Assembly (NCBI RefSeq): GCF_020026915.1 | Contig: NZ_JAINUY010000001.1 | Location: 186,001-250,000, forward strand | DNA from: Flavobacterium potami | Lineage (GTDB): Bacteria > Bacteroidota > Bacteroidia > Flavobacteriales > Flavobacteriaceae | Direction of reading: 5' to 3' | DNA length: 64,000 nucleotides | Shown: piece by piece, positions 32,157 through 40,423 of the stretch | Numbering within the stretch: the first letter of the stretch is position 1 | How the letters are laid out: each line of letters starts with the position of its first letter | Notes under the pieces: model-generated | The model's input: the letters and a program-made list of their open reading frames with translations, nothing else | The model's database searches: none | What the model was told of the DNA's origin: nothing | Position numbers and translations under genes: made by a program

Positions 32157-32785
32157 TAAAAATTTAGCAGTTCAATCTGGTTTCGGTTGAGTTTAACCAA
32201 ACCTCTTTGTTCCATTTTTTTTAATAATCTCGAAACCACTTCACGAGAAGTATTCAATTCTGTAGCGATTTCTTGATGCGACAAATTAACTTCAGAACAG
32301 CCGCAGGCATCAGAATGTCTTTTTAAGTAAAACTCTAATCTTTCATCCATAGAACGAAATGCGATATTATCAACAACTTCGAGAACTTCTTCAAAACGGC
32401 TTCGGTAGGTTTCAATTACAAATTCGTACCAACTTCTGTGTTCCATCATCCATTTATCCATGAGTTGCAACGGAATCATCATTACCGAAACATCTTCAAC
32501 AACTTTTGCCATAATTTGACTTTTCTCGCTTTTGGCGGTGCAAATCATAGAAATAGCACAAGCTTGTCCTGGTTGTAAATAATACATTAAAAACTCTCCA
32601 CCATCTTCGCCTTCGCGGTATATTTTAATTTTACCTTTCGTAATCAGAACCGTGTTTTTAATGTATTGTCCAGTACGCATTAAAATGGTTCCAGTTTCAA
32701 AATTCTGATGACTTCCGTTTTCTTCAATGGTAGCAATAAGTTCGTTGGAGAAATTAGGAAATATGGTTTTTAATGAATGCTGCAT
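32156..32785 (-). CDS. Crp/Fnr family transcriptional regulator
   Basis: 209 residues from the ATG at 32785 (MQHSLKTIFPNFSNELIATI). Cyclic-nucleotide-binding fold (about 15-130: GTILMRTGQYIKNTVLITKG, YLQPGQACAISMICT) and a Crp-type HTH (LSHQEIATELNTSREVVSRL). The effector pocket lacks the classic cAMP Arg-Ser pair, so ligand is unknown; the cysteine-rich SDACGCSE (about 163-169) is notable. An earlier in-frame ATG lies inside the repeat element upstream and is rejected. Adjacent to TauE, so it probably controls the sulfur genes. Confidence 0.88.
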   Translation of the reverse strand: MQHSLKTIFPNFSNELIATIEENGSHQNFETGTILMRTGQYIKNTVLITKGKIKIYREGEDGGEFLMYYLQPGQACAISMICTAKSEKSQIMAKVVEDVSVMMIPLQLMDKWMMEHRSWYEFVIETYRSRFEEVLEVVDNIAFRSMDERLEFYLKRHSDACGCSEVNLSHQEIATELNTSREVVSRLLKKMEQRGLVKLNRNQIELLNF

Positions 32786-33145
32786 TGTGTGTTTTTTTTG
32801 CCACGAATTGCACGAATTGACACTAATTAATTTGTGAAAATTGGTGTAATTCGTGGCTGATATATTTATCAAAATCGAATTAAAAAATGTATTTGTTTAC
32901 AAAGATACTAGTTTGAAATGGGATTAATTATCAGAAAATTAGATTTAAGATTAATTTTATGTAAATGAAAAAATCCTATTTTCTATCGATTTTGTAGGCT
33001 GAATTTTTAAAAATAGTAACTAAATTTGTAATTCACTGATTATAATAGTTTCTCTAAAACGTTTTCTGAGAATAATAATCGAAATCGCATTTGGTACGTT
33101 TTTTATATATAGAAACGTCGTAATTTTACAAAAACACATTTTATT
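32786..33145. other. Gap between divergent regulator and rhodanese, with a palindrome
   Basis: 32800-32857 is a CCACGAATT-family palindrome (GCCACGAATT / AATTCGTGGC). The remainder is AT-rich. TAATTTTA at 33119-33126 is a 7/8 match to the -7 box for the rhodanese gene. Confidence 0.55.
32800..32857. repeat. CCACGAATTGCACGAATT palindrome
   Basis: GCCACGAATTGCACGAATT at the left and GGTGTAATTCGTGGC at the right; outer 10-bp arms are perfect. Same family as 11779-11842. Confidence 0.8.
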
Positions 33146-33457
33146 ATGAATTTATCACAAGAAGATTGGGTTGCTCAGTTAGAAGCTGACGAAAATGCAG
33201 TTATACTTGACGTAAGAACTGAAGACGAATTCAATGATGGCTACATTGAGAATGCTCTAAATATTGATATCAATAAAGGGCAGGGTTTTATTTATGAAAT
33301 TGAAGAATTAGATAAAAATAAAAACTATTATGTATACTGTCGTTCTGGGGCAAGAAGCGCAAAAGCTTGTCAGGTTATGAACGAATTGGGTATACAAAAT
33401 GCTTACAATCTGCTTGGAGGAATCCTGGATTGGGAAGGCGAAACAGTACAACCATAA
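33146..33457 (+). CDS. Single-domain rhodanese-like protein
   Basis: 103 residues, one rhodanese domain. [20 protein letters not shown] is the N-terminal strand-helix motif and [20 protein letters not shown] contains the active-site loop CRSGAR with cysteine (about residue 71). Cytosolic sulfane-sulfur carrier or transferase. It lies downstream of the sulfur genes but in opposite orientation to the regulator. A hairpin terminator follows within 10 nt, so it is monocistronic. Confidence 0.92.
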   Translation: MNLSQEDWVAQLEADENAVILDVRTEDEFNDGYIENALNIDINKGQGFIYEIEELDKNKNYYVYCRSGARSAKACQVMNELGIQNAYNLLGGILDWEGETVQP

Positions 33458-33463
33458 AAGAAG

Positions 33464-33489
33464 AAGAGGCATAAAAAAGCCTCTTTTTT
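33464..33489 (+). terminator. Terminator after the rhodanese gene
   Basis: AAGAGGC and GCCTCTT (7-bp stem, 8-nt loop) followed by TTTTC. Confidence 0.75.
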
Positions 33490-33530
33490 CTTTTGAAAAT
33501 AGAATTACCAGACCATTAAATAACCAAACT

Positions 33531-35111
33531 ATGAGCTTTATACCAGAAGAATATCAGATTAATACGCTGATAAACCAAGAAACTTATCTTGTAAATGGAG
33601 AATTGAAACAATGGACAGGGCAAACCACACCTGTGTTTTCTACTATTTCTTCAACAGAAAAATATTCGCCGACTTTATTAGGATCTATTCCTTTTATGGG
33701 AGAAAAAGAAGCAGCAGAAGTTGTAGAAGCTGCTACCAATGCTTACGATATGGGACAAGGTTTATGGCCAACCATGAAAGTTGCCGATCGTATTAAAAGC
33801 ATGGAAAATTTTGTGAAACAAATGAAGGAAACCCGAGAAGAAGTTGTGAAACTTTTGATGTGGGAAATTGGAAAAAACCTTGGTGATTCGCAAAAAGAAT
33901 TTGATAGAACAGTAGAATATATTTACGATACAATTGCTAGTTACAAAGAACTAAACGGACGCAGTTCTCACTTTGAAAAAGTACAAGGTGTGAATGCTAT
34001 GATTCGTCGTGGACCTCTTGGCGTTGTTTTGTGTCTTGGACCTTACAATTATCCGCTAAATGAAACTTTTTCATTATTGATCCCAGCTTTGATTATGGGA
34101 AATACTGTAATCTTCAAACCTGCTAAACACGGTGTATTATGTATTTCGCCATTATTAGAAGCTTTCAGAAGTAGTTTTCCAAAAGGAGTAATCAATATTG
34201 TTTACGGAAGAGGACGTGAAGTAGCTTCGCCAATTATGAAATCTGGAAAAATTGATGTTTTGGCATTAATTGGAAACAGTAAATCGGCTATTGCATTACA
34301 AGATCAGCACCCGAACAAAAATAGATTGCGTCTTATTTTAGGTTTAGAAGCTAAAAATCCAGCGATTATTCTTCCAGATGCCGATTTAGATTTGGCTATT
34401 CAAGAATGTATCACAGGAAGTTTGTCTTTCAACGGTCAGCGTTGTACGGCTTTAAAAGTATTGTACGTTCATGAGTCTATCAGAGAAGAATTCAATAAAC
34501 GTTTTGCTGAAAAAGTAGATGGTTTAGTTTTTGGAAATCCGTGGGAAAAAGGAGTTTCTTTAACACCGCTTCCAGAAACAGAAAAACCAGCATACATTCA
34601 AGGACTAATTGACGATGCTACTTCTAAAGGAGCGAAAATCATCAATGAAAAAGGAGGAAAACATACGGATAATTATATTTTTCCAGCTGTTTTATATCCG
34701 GTAAATAAAGAAATGCGAGTGTATCATGAAGAGCAATTCGGACCAGTTGTTCCTGTTCTTTCATTCAAAGATATAAAAGAACCTTTGAAAGATATGGCAG
34801 AATCAAACTACGGACAACAAGTAAGTTTGTTCGGAAAAGATATTAAAACGCTTGCTCCGCTAATTGATGCTTTGGTAAATTTAGTTTGCAGAGTAAACCT
34901 CAACAGTTCTTGCCAAAGAGGACCAGATGCTTTCCCTTTTACAGGAAGAAAAGATTCTGCTGTAGGAACTTTAAGTATTCCTGATGCTTTGCGTTCGTTC
35001 TCCATCCGTACGTTTGTAGCTTCAAAAGATATCGATTATAACAATGAGATTCTGCAGGAATTGCTTAACAGCAAAGAATCGAACTTTATTAATACCGATT
35101 ACATTTTGTAA
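33531..35111 (+). CDS. gapN: NADP-dependent (non-phosphorylating) glyceraldehyde-3-phosphate dehydrogenase
   Basis: 526 residues from the ATG at 33531 ([20 protein letters not shown]). Aldehyde dehydrogenase fold: [20 protein letters not shown] (cofactor), [11 protein letters not shown], catalytic Glu in [20 protein letters not shown] and catalytic Cys in [36 protein letters not shown] and the long C-terminus match the GapN subgroup, which oxidises GAP to 3-phosphoglycerate with NADP. A longer frame overlapping the rhodanese gene exists, but a terminator lies within it. Confidence 0.88.
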   Translation: MSFIPEEYQINTLINQETYLVNGELKQWTGQTTPVFSTISSTEKYSPTLLGSIPFMGEKEAAEVVEAATNAYDMGQGLWPTMKVADRIKSMENFVKQMKETREEVVKLLMWEIGKNLGDSQKEFDRTVEYIYDTIASYKELNGRSSHFEKVQGVNAMIRRGPLGVVLCLGPYNYPLNETFSLLIPALIMGNTVIFKPAKHGVLCISPLLEAFRSSFPKGVINIVYGRGREVASPIMKSGKIDVLALIGNSKSAIALQDQHPNKNRLRLILGLEAKNPAIILPDADLDLAIQECITGSLSFNGQRCTALKVLYVHESIREEFNKRFAEKVDGLVFGNPWEKGVSLTPLPETEKPAYIQGLIDDATSKGAKIINEKGGKHTDNYIFPAVLYPVNKEMRVYHEEQFGPVVPVLSFKDIKEPLKDMAESNYGQQVSLFGKDIKTLAPLIDALVNLVCRVNLNSSCQRGPDAFPFTGRKDSAVGTLSIPDALRSFSIRTFVASKDIDYNNEILQELLNSKESNFINTDYIL

Positions 35112-35140
35112 TAATCAAAAGTTATATATTATTTGTAGAT

Positions 35141-35180
35141 GCCGTCTGTTGCTTTTGTAGCAGGCGGTTTTTTATTTTTT
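35141..35180 (+). terminator. Terminator after gapN
   Basis: CCGTCTG and CAGGCGG (one G-T) with a longer imperfect inner stem, followed by TTTTTTATTTTTT. Confidence 0.8.
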
Positions 35181-35185
35181 AGGGA

Positions 35186-35238
35186 CAAAGGTTCAAAGGT
35201 TCAAAGGTTCAAAGGTCCAAAGGTCCAAAGTAGCTAAG
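35186..35238. repeat. AAAGGTTC tandem repeat
   Basis: Three units of AAAGGTTC, two of AAAGGTCC and AAAGTAGCTAAG. The 8-nt period and the word CTAAG tie it to the CTAAGGTT family. Confidence 0.75.
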
Positions 35239-35322
35239 TTTTTTGAGTATATTTTAGATTTAGTTTTTGCATTTTACAATCAACCAGAAACTATTAACCA
35301 TCAACAATTAACAATTAATAAC

Positions 35323-35330
35323 TAAATTTG
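35323..35330 (+). promoter_or_regulatory. -7 promoter box of the M1 peptidase gene
   Basis: TAAATTTG fits TAnnTTTG, 70 nt before the ATG. Confidence 0.4.
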
Positions 35331-35400
35331 TAACATTCGTAGAAAAAAATCCACTAATACGTTACCAAAAATTAATTTTAAAAATACCTAAGAACTACTT

Positions 35401-37278
35401 ATGAAAAAGAAAATATTGCAATTTGCAGTACTCGCATTTGTTCTTTTTACTCAAAATATTTTTGCACAGGAGCTTTATATGCCAAGAAATATAAAAGAAG
35501 CTTACGCAAATGAAACTCGTTCTAAAGACGGAAAACCGGGAAAAAACTACTGGCAGAATCATGGGAAATACAACATGGAAATTGCTGTTGATCCTAAAAC
35601 CAGATTGGTAACGGGAACCGAAACCATTATCTATGAAAACAATAGTAATGATACCTTAAAAAGTTTGGCTATTCGTTTTGTAAACAATCTTCATAAGCCA
35701 TCTTCGCCACGAGGAAGTGAAGTAAACGACGATTTCTTAAGCGACGGATTGACCATTACTTCTTTCAAAATAGAAAATGAAGTTTATAAAGAAGATGCCA
35801 GAAAATGGGGGACGGTGGGAACTGTAAAATTAAAAAAGGCAATTCTTCCACATTCTAAAACTATTTTGAATATTCAATGGAATTATCCTTTGTCGAAAGA
35901 AAGTGGAAGAGAAGGGCAAATTGACGAAACTACATTTTTTGTAGCATACAGTTATCCTAGAGTTTCAGTCTATGATGATTATAACGGATGGGACAAGCTA
36001 CCTCATACGGATCGTCAGGAGTTTTATAATGATTTTAATGATTATGTTTTCTCTGTAAAAGCACCAAAAGATTATGTGGTTTATGCGACTGGAGATTTAT
36101 TGAATCCAGATGAGGTTTTGCAGCCTGATTTTGCATCTAGATTAAAAAAATCATATGCAACTGATGAAATTCTGCATATTGCCAACGAACAAGAAATGAA
36201 AAGCGGCATTGTAACTAAACAATACGATTGGAACGTTTGGAAATTTGAAGCTAAAAATATTTCAGATGTTTGTTTTGGCTTAAGCGATCATTATTTATGG
36301 GATGCAAGTAGTGTAATTGTAGACAAAAAAACTAATCGAAGAGCAAGCGTTCAAGCCGCGTATGATATCAAAGGAACAGATTTTGTCAATTCGGTAAAAA
36401 ATAATCAATATGCTTTAGATTGGTTTTCTAACAATTGGCCAGGAGTTCCATATCCGTTTTCTAAAATGACCGCTTTTCAAGGTTTTGCAGATATGGAATA
36501 TCCAATGATGTGTAACGATTCTGAAATGGGGGATCCGGTTTTTGCACAATTAGTTCAAGATCATGAAGTAGCACATACGTATTTCCCTTTTTATATGGGA
36601 ATTAACGAAACCCGTTATGCGTTTATGGATGAAGGTTGGGCAACGACTTTCGAATATTTAATCGGAATTGCTGAACATGGTAAAGAAGCAGCAGATAAAT
36701 TCTATAAGGACTTTAGAGTAAAAAAATATATAACAGATCGATCAACAGAACAAGATCAGCCCATTATAACAATGTCTACTCAGGTGTCAGGCGCGGGTTA
36801 CGGAAATAATTCATACGGAAAAGCATCACTTTCGTATCTTGCTTTAAAAGATATGTTGGGAGATGATTTGTTTAAAAAAGCGTTGCATTATTACATGGAT
36901 ACATGGAATGGAAAACATCCTATTCCGTGGGATTACTTTAACTCCTTTAATACCGCAGCAGGAAGAAACCTCAACTGGTTTTTCAACAATTGGTTCTTTA
37001 CTAATAATTATTTAGATATTGCGGTTAAAGGAATTTCTGCAGATAAGAAAGTAATTACGGTAGAAAATATTGGTGGTTTTGCAATTCCGTTCGATGTTAT
37101 TATTACATACGCTGATAAAACAAAAGCAACTATTCATCAGACACCTGCAATTTGGGAAAAAAGCCCAAAGACGGCAAAAATTATCTTAAAAAGTACGAAG
37201 AAAATAGAACAGATTGAACTTGATGGAGGAATCTTTATGGATGCAACTCCCGAGAACAATATTCTGCATCTTAAATGA
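35401..37278 (+). CDS. M1 family zinc metallopeptidase (secreted)
   Basis: 625 residues with a signal peptide (MKKKILQFAVLAFVLFTQNI, FAQELYMP). The zinc site is VQDHEVAHTYFPFYMG (HEVAH) followed 18 residues later by the glutamate in AFMDEGWATTFEYL; the catalytic core also shows SKMTAFQGFADMEYPMMCND, the GxMEN-like motif as DMEYP. It lacks a long C-terminal ERAP-like domain. An aminopeptidase-like exoprotein in the periplasm or outside the cell. Terminator follows. Confidence 0.92.
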   Translation: MKKKILQFAVLAFVLFTQNIFAQELYMPRNIKEAYANETRSKDGKPGKNYWQNHGKYNMEIAVDPKTRLVTGTETIIYENNSNDTLKSLAIRFVNNLHKPSSPRGSEVNDDFLSDGLTITSFKIENEVYKEDARKWGTVGTVKLKKAILPHSKTILNIQWNYPLSKESGREGQIDETTFFVAYSYPRVSVYDDYNGWDKLPHTDRQEFYNDFNDYVFSVKAPKDYVVYATGDLLNPDEVLQPDFASRLKKSYATDEILHIANEQEMKSGIVTKQYDWNVWKFEAKNISDVCFGLSDHYLWDASSVIVDKKTNRRASVQAAYDIKGTDFVNSVKNNQYALDWFSNNWPGVPYPFSKMTAFQGFADMEYPMMCNDSEMGDPVFAQLVQDHEVAHTYFPFYMGINETRYAFMDEGWATTFEYLIGIAEHGKEAADKFYKDFRVKKYITDRSTEQDQPIITMSTQVSGAGYGNNSYGKASLSYLALKDMLGDDLFKKALHYYMDTWNGKHPIPWDYFNSFNTAAGRNLNWFFNNWFFTNNYLDIAVKGISADKKVITVENIGGFAIPFDVIITYADKTKATIHQTPAIWEKSPKTAKIILKSTKKIEQIELDGGIFMDATPENNILHLK

Positions 37279-37300
37279 TTACTTCAAAATTAATACATCT

Positions 37301-37335
37301 AAAAAGCCTCTTTCTAATAAAACAGAGGCTTTTTT
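37301..37335 (+). terminator. Terminator after the M1 peptidase gene
   Basis: AAAGCCTCT and AGAGGCTTT (perfect 9-bp stem, 12-nt loop) with T-run. Confidence 0.85.
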
Positions 37336-37402
37336 ATTTTAAAATAAGTAATAAATACTACAAAATGTGGAAAACCGTAAAGTCTTTTATTTGAAAAAAA
37401 TG

Positions 37403-37410
37403 TAGGTTTG
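37403..37410 (+). promoter_or_regulatory. -7 promoter box of the TPR-protein gene
   Basis: TAGGTTTG fits TAnnTTTG; 27 nt to the ATG. Confidence 0.5.
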
Positions 37411-37437
37411 TAAAAATAAACTAACAATACCAAATTA

Positions 37438-38052
37438 ATGAAAAACACATTTATTCTCATCGTTCTTTTAACGACTTTTAAGTTTTATGGGCAAAATGAT
37501 CAAAAAACTGCATTTCAAAAGACCAAATACGAATTAGCTGTTTCCTATTACCAAAAAGCCGATTTTGTTAAAGCGATTGATTTATTTTCTTTAGCATCGA
37601 AAATTAAACCTGAAAATGAGATTGGTCTGGAAGCTGCCAAAAGAGTAGATACCTTGCGTGAGTTTTTAAGAAAAGAAATTTTGGATCAAGCATTGGGATC
37701 TTGGAAAAAATCGGGAAATAAACCAGTTTGGGCAAGCACCGCAAACGATACAACCGAGCAATCCAATGTTGATGAAATTGTGGAAATCTCCGAAACTGAA
37801 ATTGCTTTTTATGAAATAGATAAAAAAACAAAAGAAAAAAAACTGATCAAAAAAGAAGATTTAATTTATAATGATCAAAGTAATACAGCTTCTTTATTTT
37901 CAGAAATTATACTTTCAGATGGAACGATCTGGAACTGCAGTATTGATGAGAAAGCAGATGTGCTTCGCGTGACAAACGTGGCTGTAAAAACAGAAAACGG
38001 AATTGAAAAAATAGACAGTGATAACGAAGAGGGTTATTATGTTAAAATATAA
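37438..38052 (+). CDS. Secreted protein with TPR-like helical repeat, 204 aa
   Basis: Not recognised at family level. Signal peptide MKNTFILIVLLTTFKFYGQN. Residues about 28-65 (YELAVSYYQKADFVKAIDLF, SLASKIKPENEIGLEAAKRV) fit one to two TPR repeats; the C-terminal half is beta-rich (ISETEIAFYEIDKKTKEKKL, IILSDGTIWNCSID). Monocistronic, with a -7 box upstream and a terminator downstream. Confidence 0.7.
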   Translation: MKNTFILIVLLTTFKFYGQNDQKTAFQKTKYELAVSYYQKADFVKAIDLFSLASKIKPENEIGLEAAKRVDTLREFLRKEILDQALGSWKKSGNKPVWASTANDTTEQSNVDEIVEISETEIAFYEIDKKTKEKKLIKKEDLIYNDQSNTASLFSEIILSDGTIWNCSIDEKADVLRVTNVAVKTENGIEKIDSDNEEGYYVKI

Positions 38053-38059
38053 ACAGAAA

Positions 38060-38086
38060 AGGGAGTCAGTTGGCTCTCTTTTTTTT
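38060..38086 (+). terminator. Terminator after the TPR-protein gene
   Basis: AGGGAGTC and GGCTCTCT (G-T pairs allowed) with a T-run of seven. Confidence 0.7.
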
Positions 38087-38104
38087 ATTCCAATGCGAAT
38101 CGAG

Positions 38105-38112
38105 TATTTTTG
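38105..38112 (+). promoter_or_regulatory. -7 promoter box of the GNAT gene
   Basis: TATTTTTG, exact TAnnTTTG, 20 nt before the ATG. Confidence 0.55.
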
Positions 38113-38132
38113 AAAAAACATAAAATAAGGAA

Positions 38133-38537
38133 ATGGAAATAAAAGCAATTAAACCATCAGATACTTGGCAGATCAGACATGAAGTAATGTGGCCGGATCA
38201 GCCATTCGAATTTGTTCGGCTCAAAGAAGATGATTTTGGTTTGCACTATGGTGCTTTCGAAAATGATAAATTAGTAGCTATCGTTTCTTGTTTTATTACT
38301 AAAGATGAAATGCAGTTTAGAAAATTGGCCACTTTACATTCTTATCAGGGAAAAGGAATTGCATCTAATTTGTTAAAGTATATTTTTGAATCTGCTAAAG
38401 AAAAAAATCTACGAAAAGTTTGGTGTAATGCCAGAACAGAAAAAAAAGAATTCTACGAAAAGTTCGGTATGTACGATACAAAACAAACTTTTACCAAAGC
38501 CGGACAAGAATTTACTATTATGGAAGTTTTGTTTTAA
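38133..38537 (+). CDS. GNAT family N-acetyltransferase
   Basis: 134 residues. Motif A MQFRKLATLHSYQGKGIASN (YQGKGIA) and motif B ARTEKKEFYEKFGMYD are clear. The substrate is unknown. It is monocistronic with its own promoter, and is not similar enough in the visible motifs to the GNAT in the trp operon to be a recent duplicate. Confidence 0.88.
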   Translation: MEIKAIKPSDTWQIRHEVMWPDQPFEFVRLKEDDFGLHYGAFENDKLVAIVSCFITKDEMQFRKLATLHSYQGKGIASNLLKYIFESAKEKNLRKVWCNARTEKKEFYEKFGMYDTKQTFTKAGQEFTIMEVLF

Positions 38538-38691
38538 ACTGTTGGTTATTAGGTTTTTGAATTGTGTTTGGGATTTTCAAAATGGATGTTTTTATTTATT
38601 TCAAAATGAAAACGTTTTCGTTTGATAGCCAATGTTAAGACTTTCTTATTTTATTTTTTTTGTTCCAATCTTTTATTACTTTCGCACCGAA

Positions 38692-39066
38692 ATGAGAAAG
38701 TTAATAGTATTTTTAGTATTCATGAATATGCTTCTGTTCGGCGGAGGCCAATATTTGAATGCCAATACTTTTGGTTCTCATAATCACCATCATCTGCAAA
38801 AACACAGAGTGAAATTCACCAATCAGGATCGCGGATCTTCAATTCTAGAAGATGCAGCAGATGTTGATCTAGAAGAAGATCTTTTAGGAGGTGATGATGT
38901 TATTCTTACGAACAAGTATTTTGTTTCGTATAGTTTGGTAGACGAATTGTATCTGGCACTTTCAGATCAGTCTGCAACGAATGATTCTAATCGTTTTAAA
39001 TTTTCTACGCCTGTTTTAGGGCATTCAAATCCTTTATACATTACTCAACGCGTATTAAGAATTTGA
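38692..39066 (+). CDS. Hypothetical secreted protein, 124 aa
   Basis: Not recognised. MRKLIVFLVFMNMLLFGGGQ is a hydrophobic signal, followed by YLNANTFGSHNHHHLQKHRV with a His cluster (possible metal site), an acidic middle (SILEDAADVDLEEDLLGGDD) and LVDELYLALSDQ. The start is set at ATG 38692 because TACTTTCG (38675-38682, 7/8 of the -7 box) stands just before it. It precedes the RND pump genes by 175 nt on the same strand. Confidence 0.6.
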   Translation: MRKLIVFLVFMNMLLFGGGQYLNANTFGSHNHHHLQKHRVKFTNQDRGSSILEDAADVDLEEDLLGGDDVILTNKYFVSYSLVDELYLALSDQSATNDSNRFKFSTPVLGHSNPLYITQRVLRI

Positions 39067-39241
39067 TTTTAAAGTATACATCGGTTACCTGGGTTTCGAT
39101 CTGCGTATCTGCTGTTGTATATTTTCTACTTCCGCTTATATGACTTTCAAGGTCTGGACTAAGGCTGACTGATGCATTTTAACATCCAAAAGGAATTTTC
39201 ATTCCAAAAAGCATTCATTCGCTTAATTTCCAAACTAAATC

Positions 39242-40324
39242 ATGAAAAAAATCATTGTTTTCACAGGCTTAATGGCCTTGGTGTGCTTAACGAGCTGTAC
39301 ATCTAAAAAAGAAGAAAAAGAAGAAGTTGAAAAATTTACGGTTACTAATCCCGTTAAAATCGATACTTCATTTACAAAAGAATATGTTTCACAAATAAAA
39401 TCTGTGCGAAATATCGAGTTGCGCGCACAAGAAAAAGGTTTTCTACAAAATATTTATGTTGATGAAGGGCAGTATGTAAAAGCTGGCCAATTGTTGTTCA
39501 GAATTATGCCAAATATGTATCAGGCAGAATTATTGAAGGCACAGGCAGAACAAAAATCTGCCGAAATCGAATTGCAAAACTCTAAATTATTGGCCGACAA
39601 AAATATCGTTTCTAAAAACGAATTGAGTGTTGCCCAAGCTAAACTACAATCTGCAAAAGCAGAGGTTTCATTAGCAAAACTTCATTTGTCATTTACAGAA
39701 ATCAGGGCTCCGTTTGACGGAACTATCGACCGTATTCCTTTAAAATTAGGAAGTTTAATCGATGAAGGCGAATTGTTGACAAGCCTTTCAGACAACAGTC
39801 AGATGTTTGCTTATTTCAATGTTTCTGAGCCAGAATATCTTCAATACGAAACTAATATCAAAGATCGCGCTGATAACAAAGTGGCTTTAGTTTTAGCCAA
39901 CGGTGATATTTTTAAAGACAAAGGAAATGTTGAAGTTATAGAAAGTGAATTCAACAACGAAACCGGAAATATCGCTTTTAGAGCAAGATTCCCAAATTCT
40001 GGAAAACTACTTAGAAACGGAGAAACTGGACAGGTTCAAATGAATGTTCCGCTTAAAAATGCTATTGTAATTCCACAAAAAGCAACTTACGAAATCCAGG
40101 ATAAGAAATATGTTTTTGTTGTGGGTAAAGACAATAAAGTAAGTTCTAGAGAAATTACTATTACGGGCGAAATTCCTGATTTATATGTAATAAAAACAGG
40201 TCTTTCAGAAAATGACAAAATCTTATTAGAAGGAGTTCAGAAAGTAAAAGAAAATGACAAAATTAAATTCGATTACGAAGCTCCAAAAGAGGTTTTAAAT
40301 CATCTACGTTTAAAAGCAGAATAA
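39242..40324 (+). CDS. RND efflux pump periplasmic adaptor (lipoprotein)
   Basis: 360 residues, HlyD/AcrA type. Lipoprotein signal MKKIIVFTGLMALVCLTSC with lipobox CLTSC. Lipoyl half 1 AQEKGFLQNIYVDEGQYVKA, helical hairpin (about 95-140, AEQKSAEIELQNSKLLADKN), lipoyl half 2 EIRAPFDGTIDRIPLKLGSL, beta-barrel and membrane-proximal domain ending KIKFDYEAPKEV. First gene of a three-gene pump; the membrane permease is 99 nt downstream after a repeat. Confidence 0.93.
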   Translation: MKKIIVFTGLMALVCLTSCTSKKEEKEEVEKFTVTNPVKIDTSFTKEYVSQIKSVRNIELRAQEKGFLQNIYVDEGQYVKAGQLLFRIMPNMYQAELLKAQAEQKSAEIELQNSKLLADKNIVSKNELSVAQAKLQSAKAEVSLAKLHLSFTEIRAPFDGTIDRIPLKLGSLIDEGELLTSLSDNSQMFAYFNVSEPEYLQYETNIKDRADNKVALVLANGDIFKDKGNVEVIESEFNNETGNIAFRARFPNSGKLLRNGETGQVQMNVPLKNAIVIPQKATYEIQDKKYVFVVGKDNKVSSREITITGEIPDLYVIKTGLSENDKILLEGVQKVKENDKIKFDYEAPKEVLNHLRLKAE

Positions 40325-40341
40325 GTTTTTTGTTTTTAATA

Positions 40342-40390
40342 GTTTCAAGTTTCAAGTTCCACGTTGAACCTGAAACCTGAAACTTGAAAC
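40342..40390. repeat. AAGTTTC heptad inverted repeat (copy 7, inside RND operon)
   Basis: GTTTCAAGTTTCAAG on the left and CCTGAAACCTGAAACTTGAAAC on the right with TTCCACGTTGAA between. The only copy in a plus-strand operon. Confidence 0.8.
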
Positions 40391-40423
40391 AAAAAATACT
40401 TTAATCATTTAAAAAATATACAA

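Noticed and set aside
33091..33107. Possible second sigma-54 promoter TTGGTACGTTTTTTATA before the rhodanese gene
   Set aside because: The -24 half is good but the -12 half reads TTATA and lacks the GC dinucleotide, so it is probably chance.
33399..33530. Long N-terminal extension of gapN overlapping the rhodanese gene
   Set aside because: The extension crosses a hairpin terminator and has poor composition; ATG 33531 begins with the conserved family N-terminus.
38632..38691. Twenty-residue N-terminal extension of the His-rich secreted protein
   Set aside because: It overlaps a 7/8 match to the -7 box directly before the ATG at 38692, and the signal peptide is complete without it.
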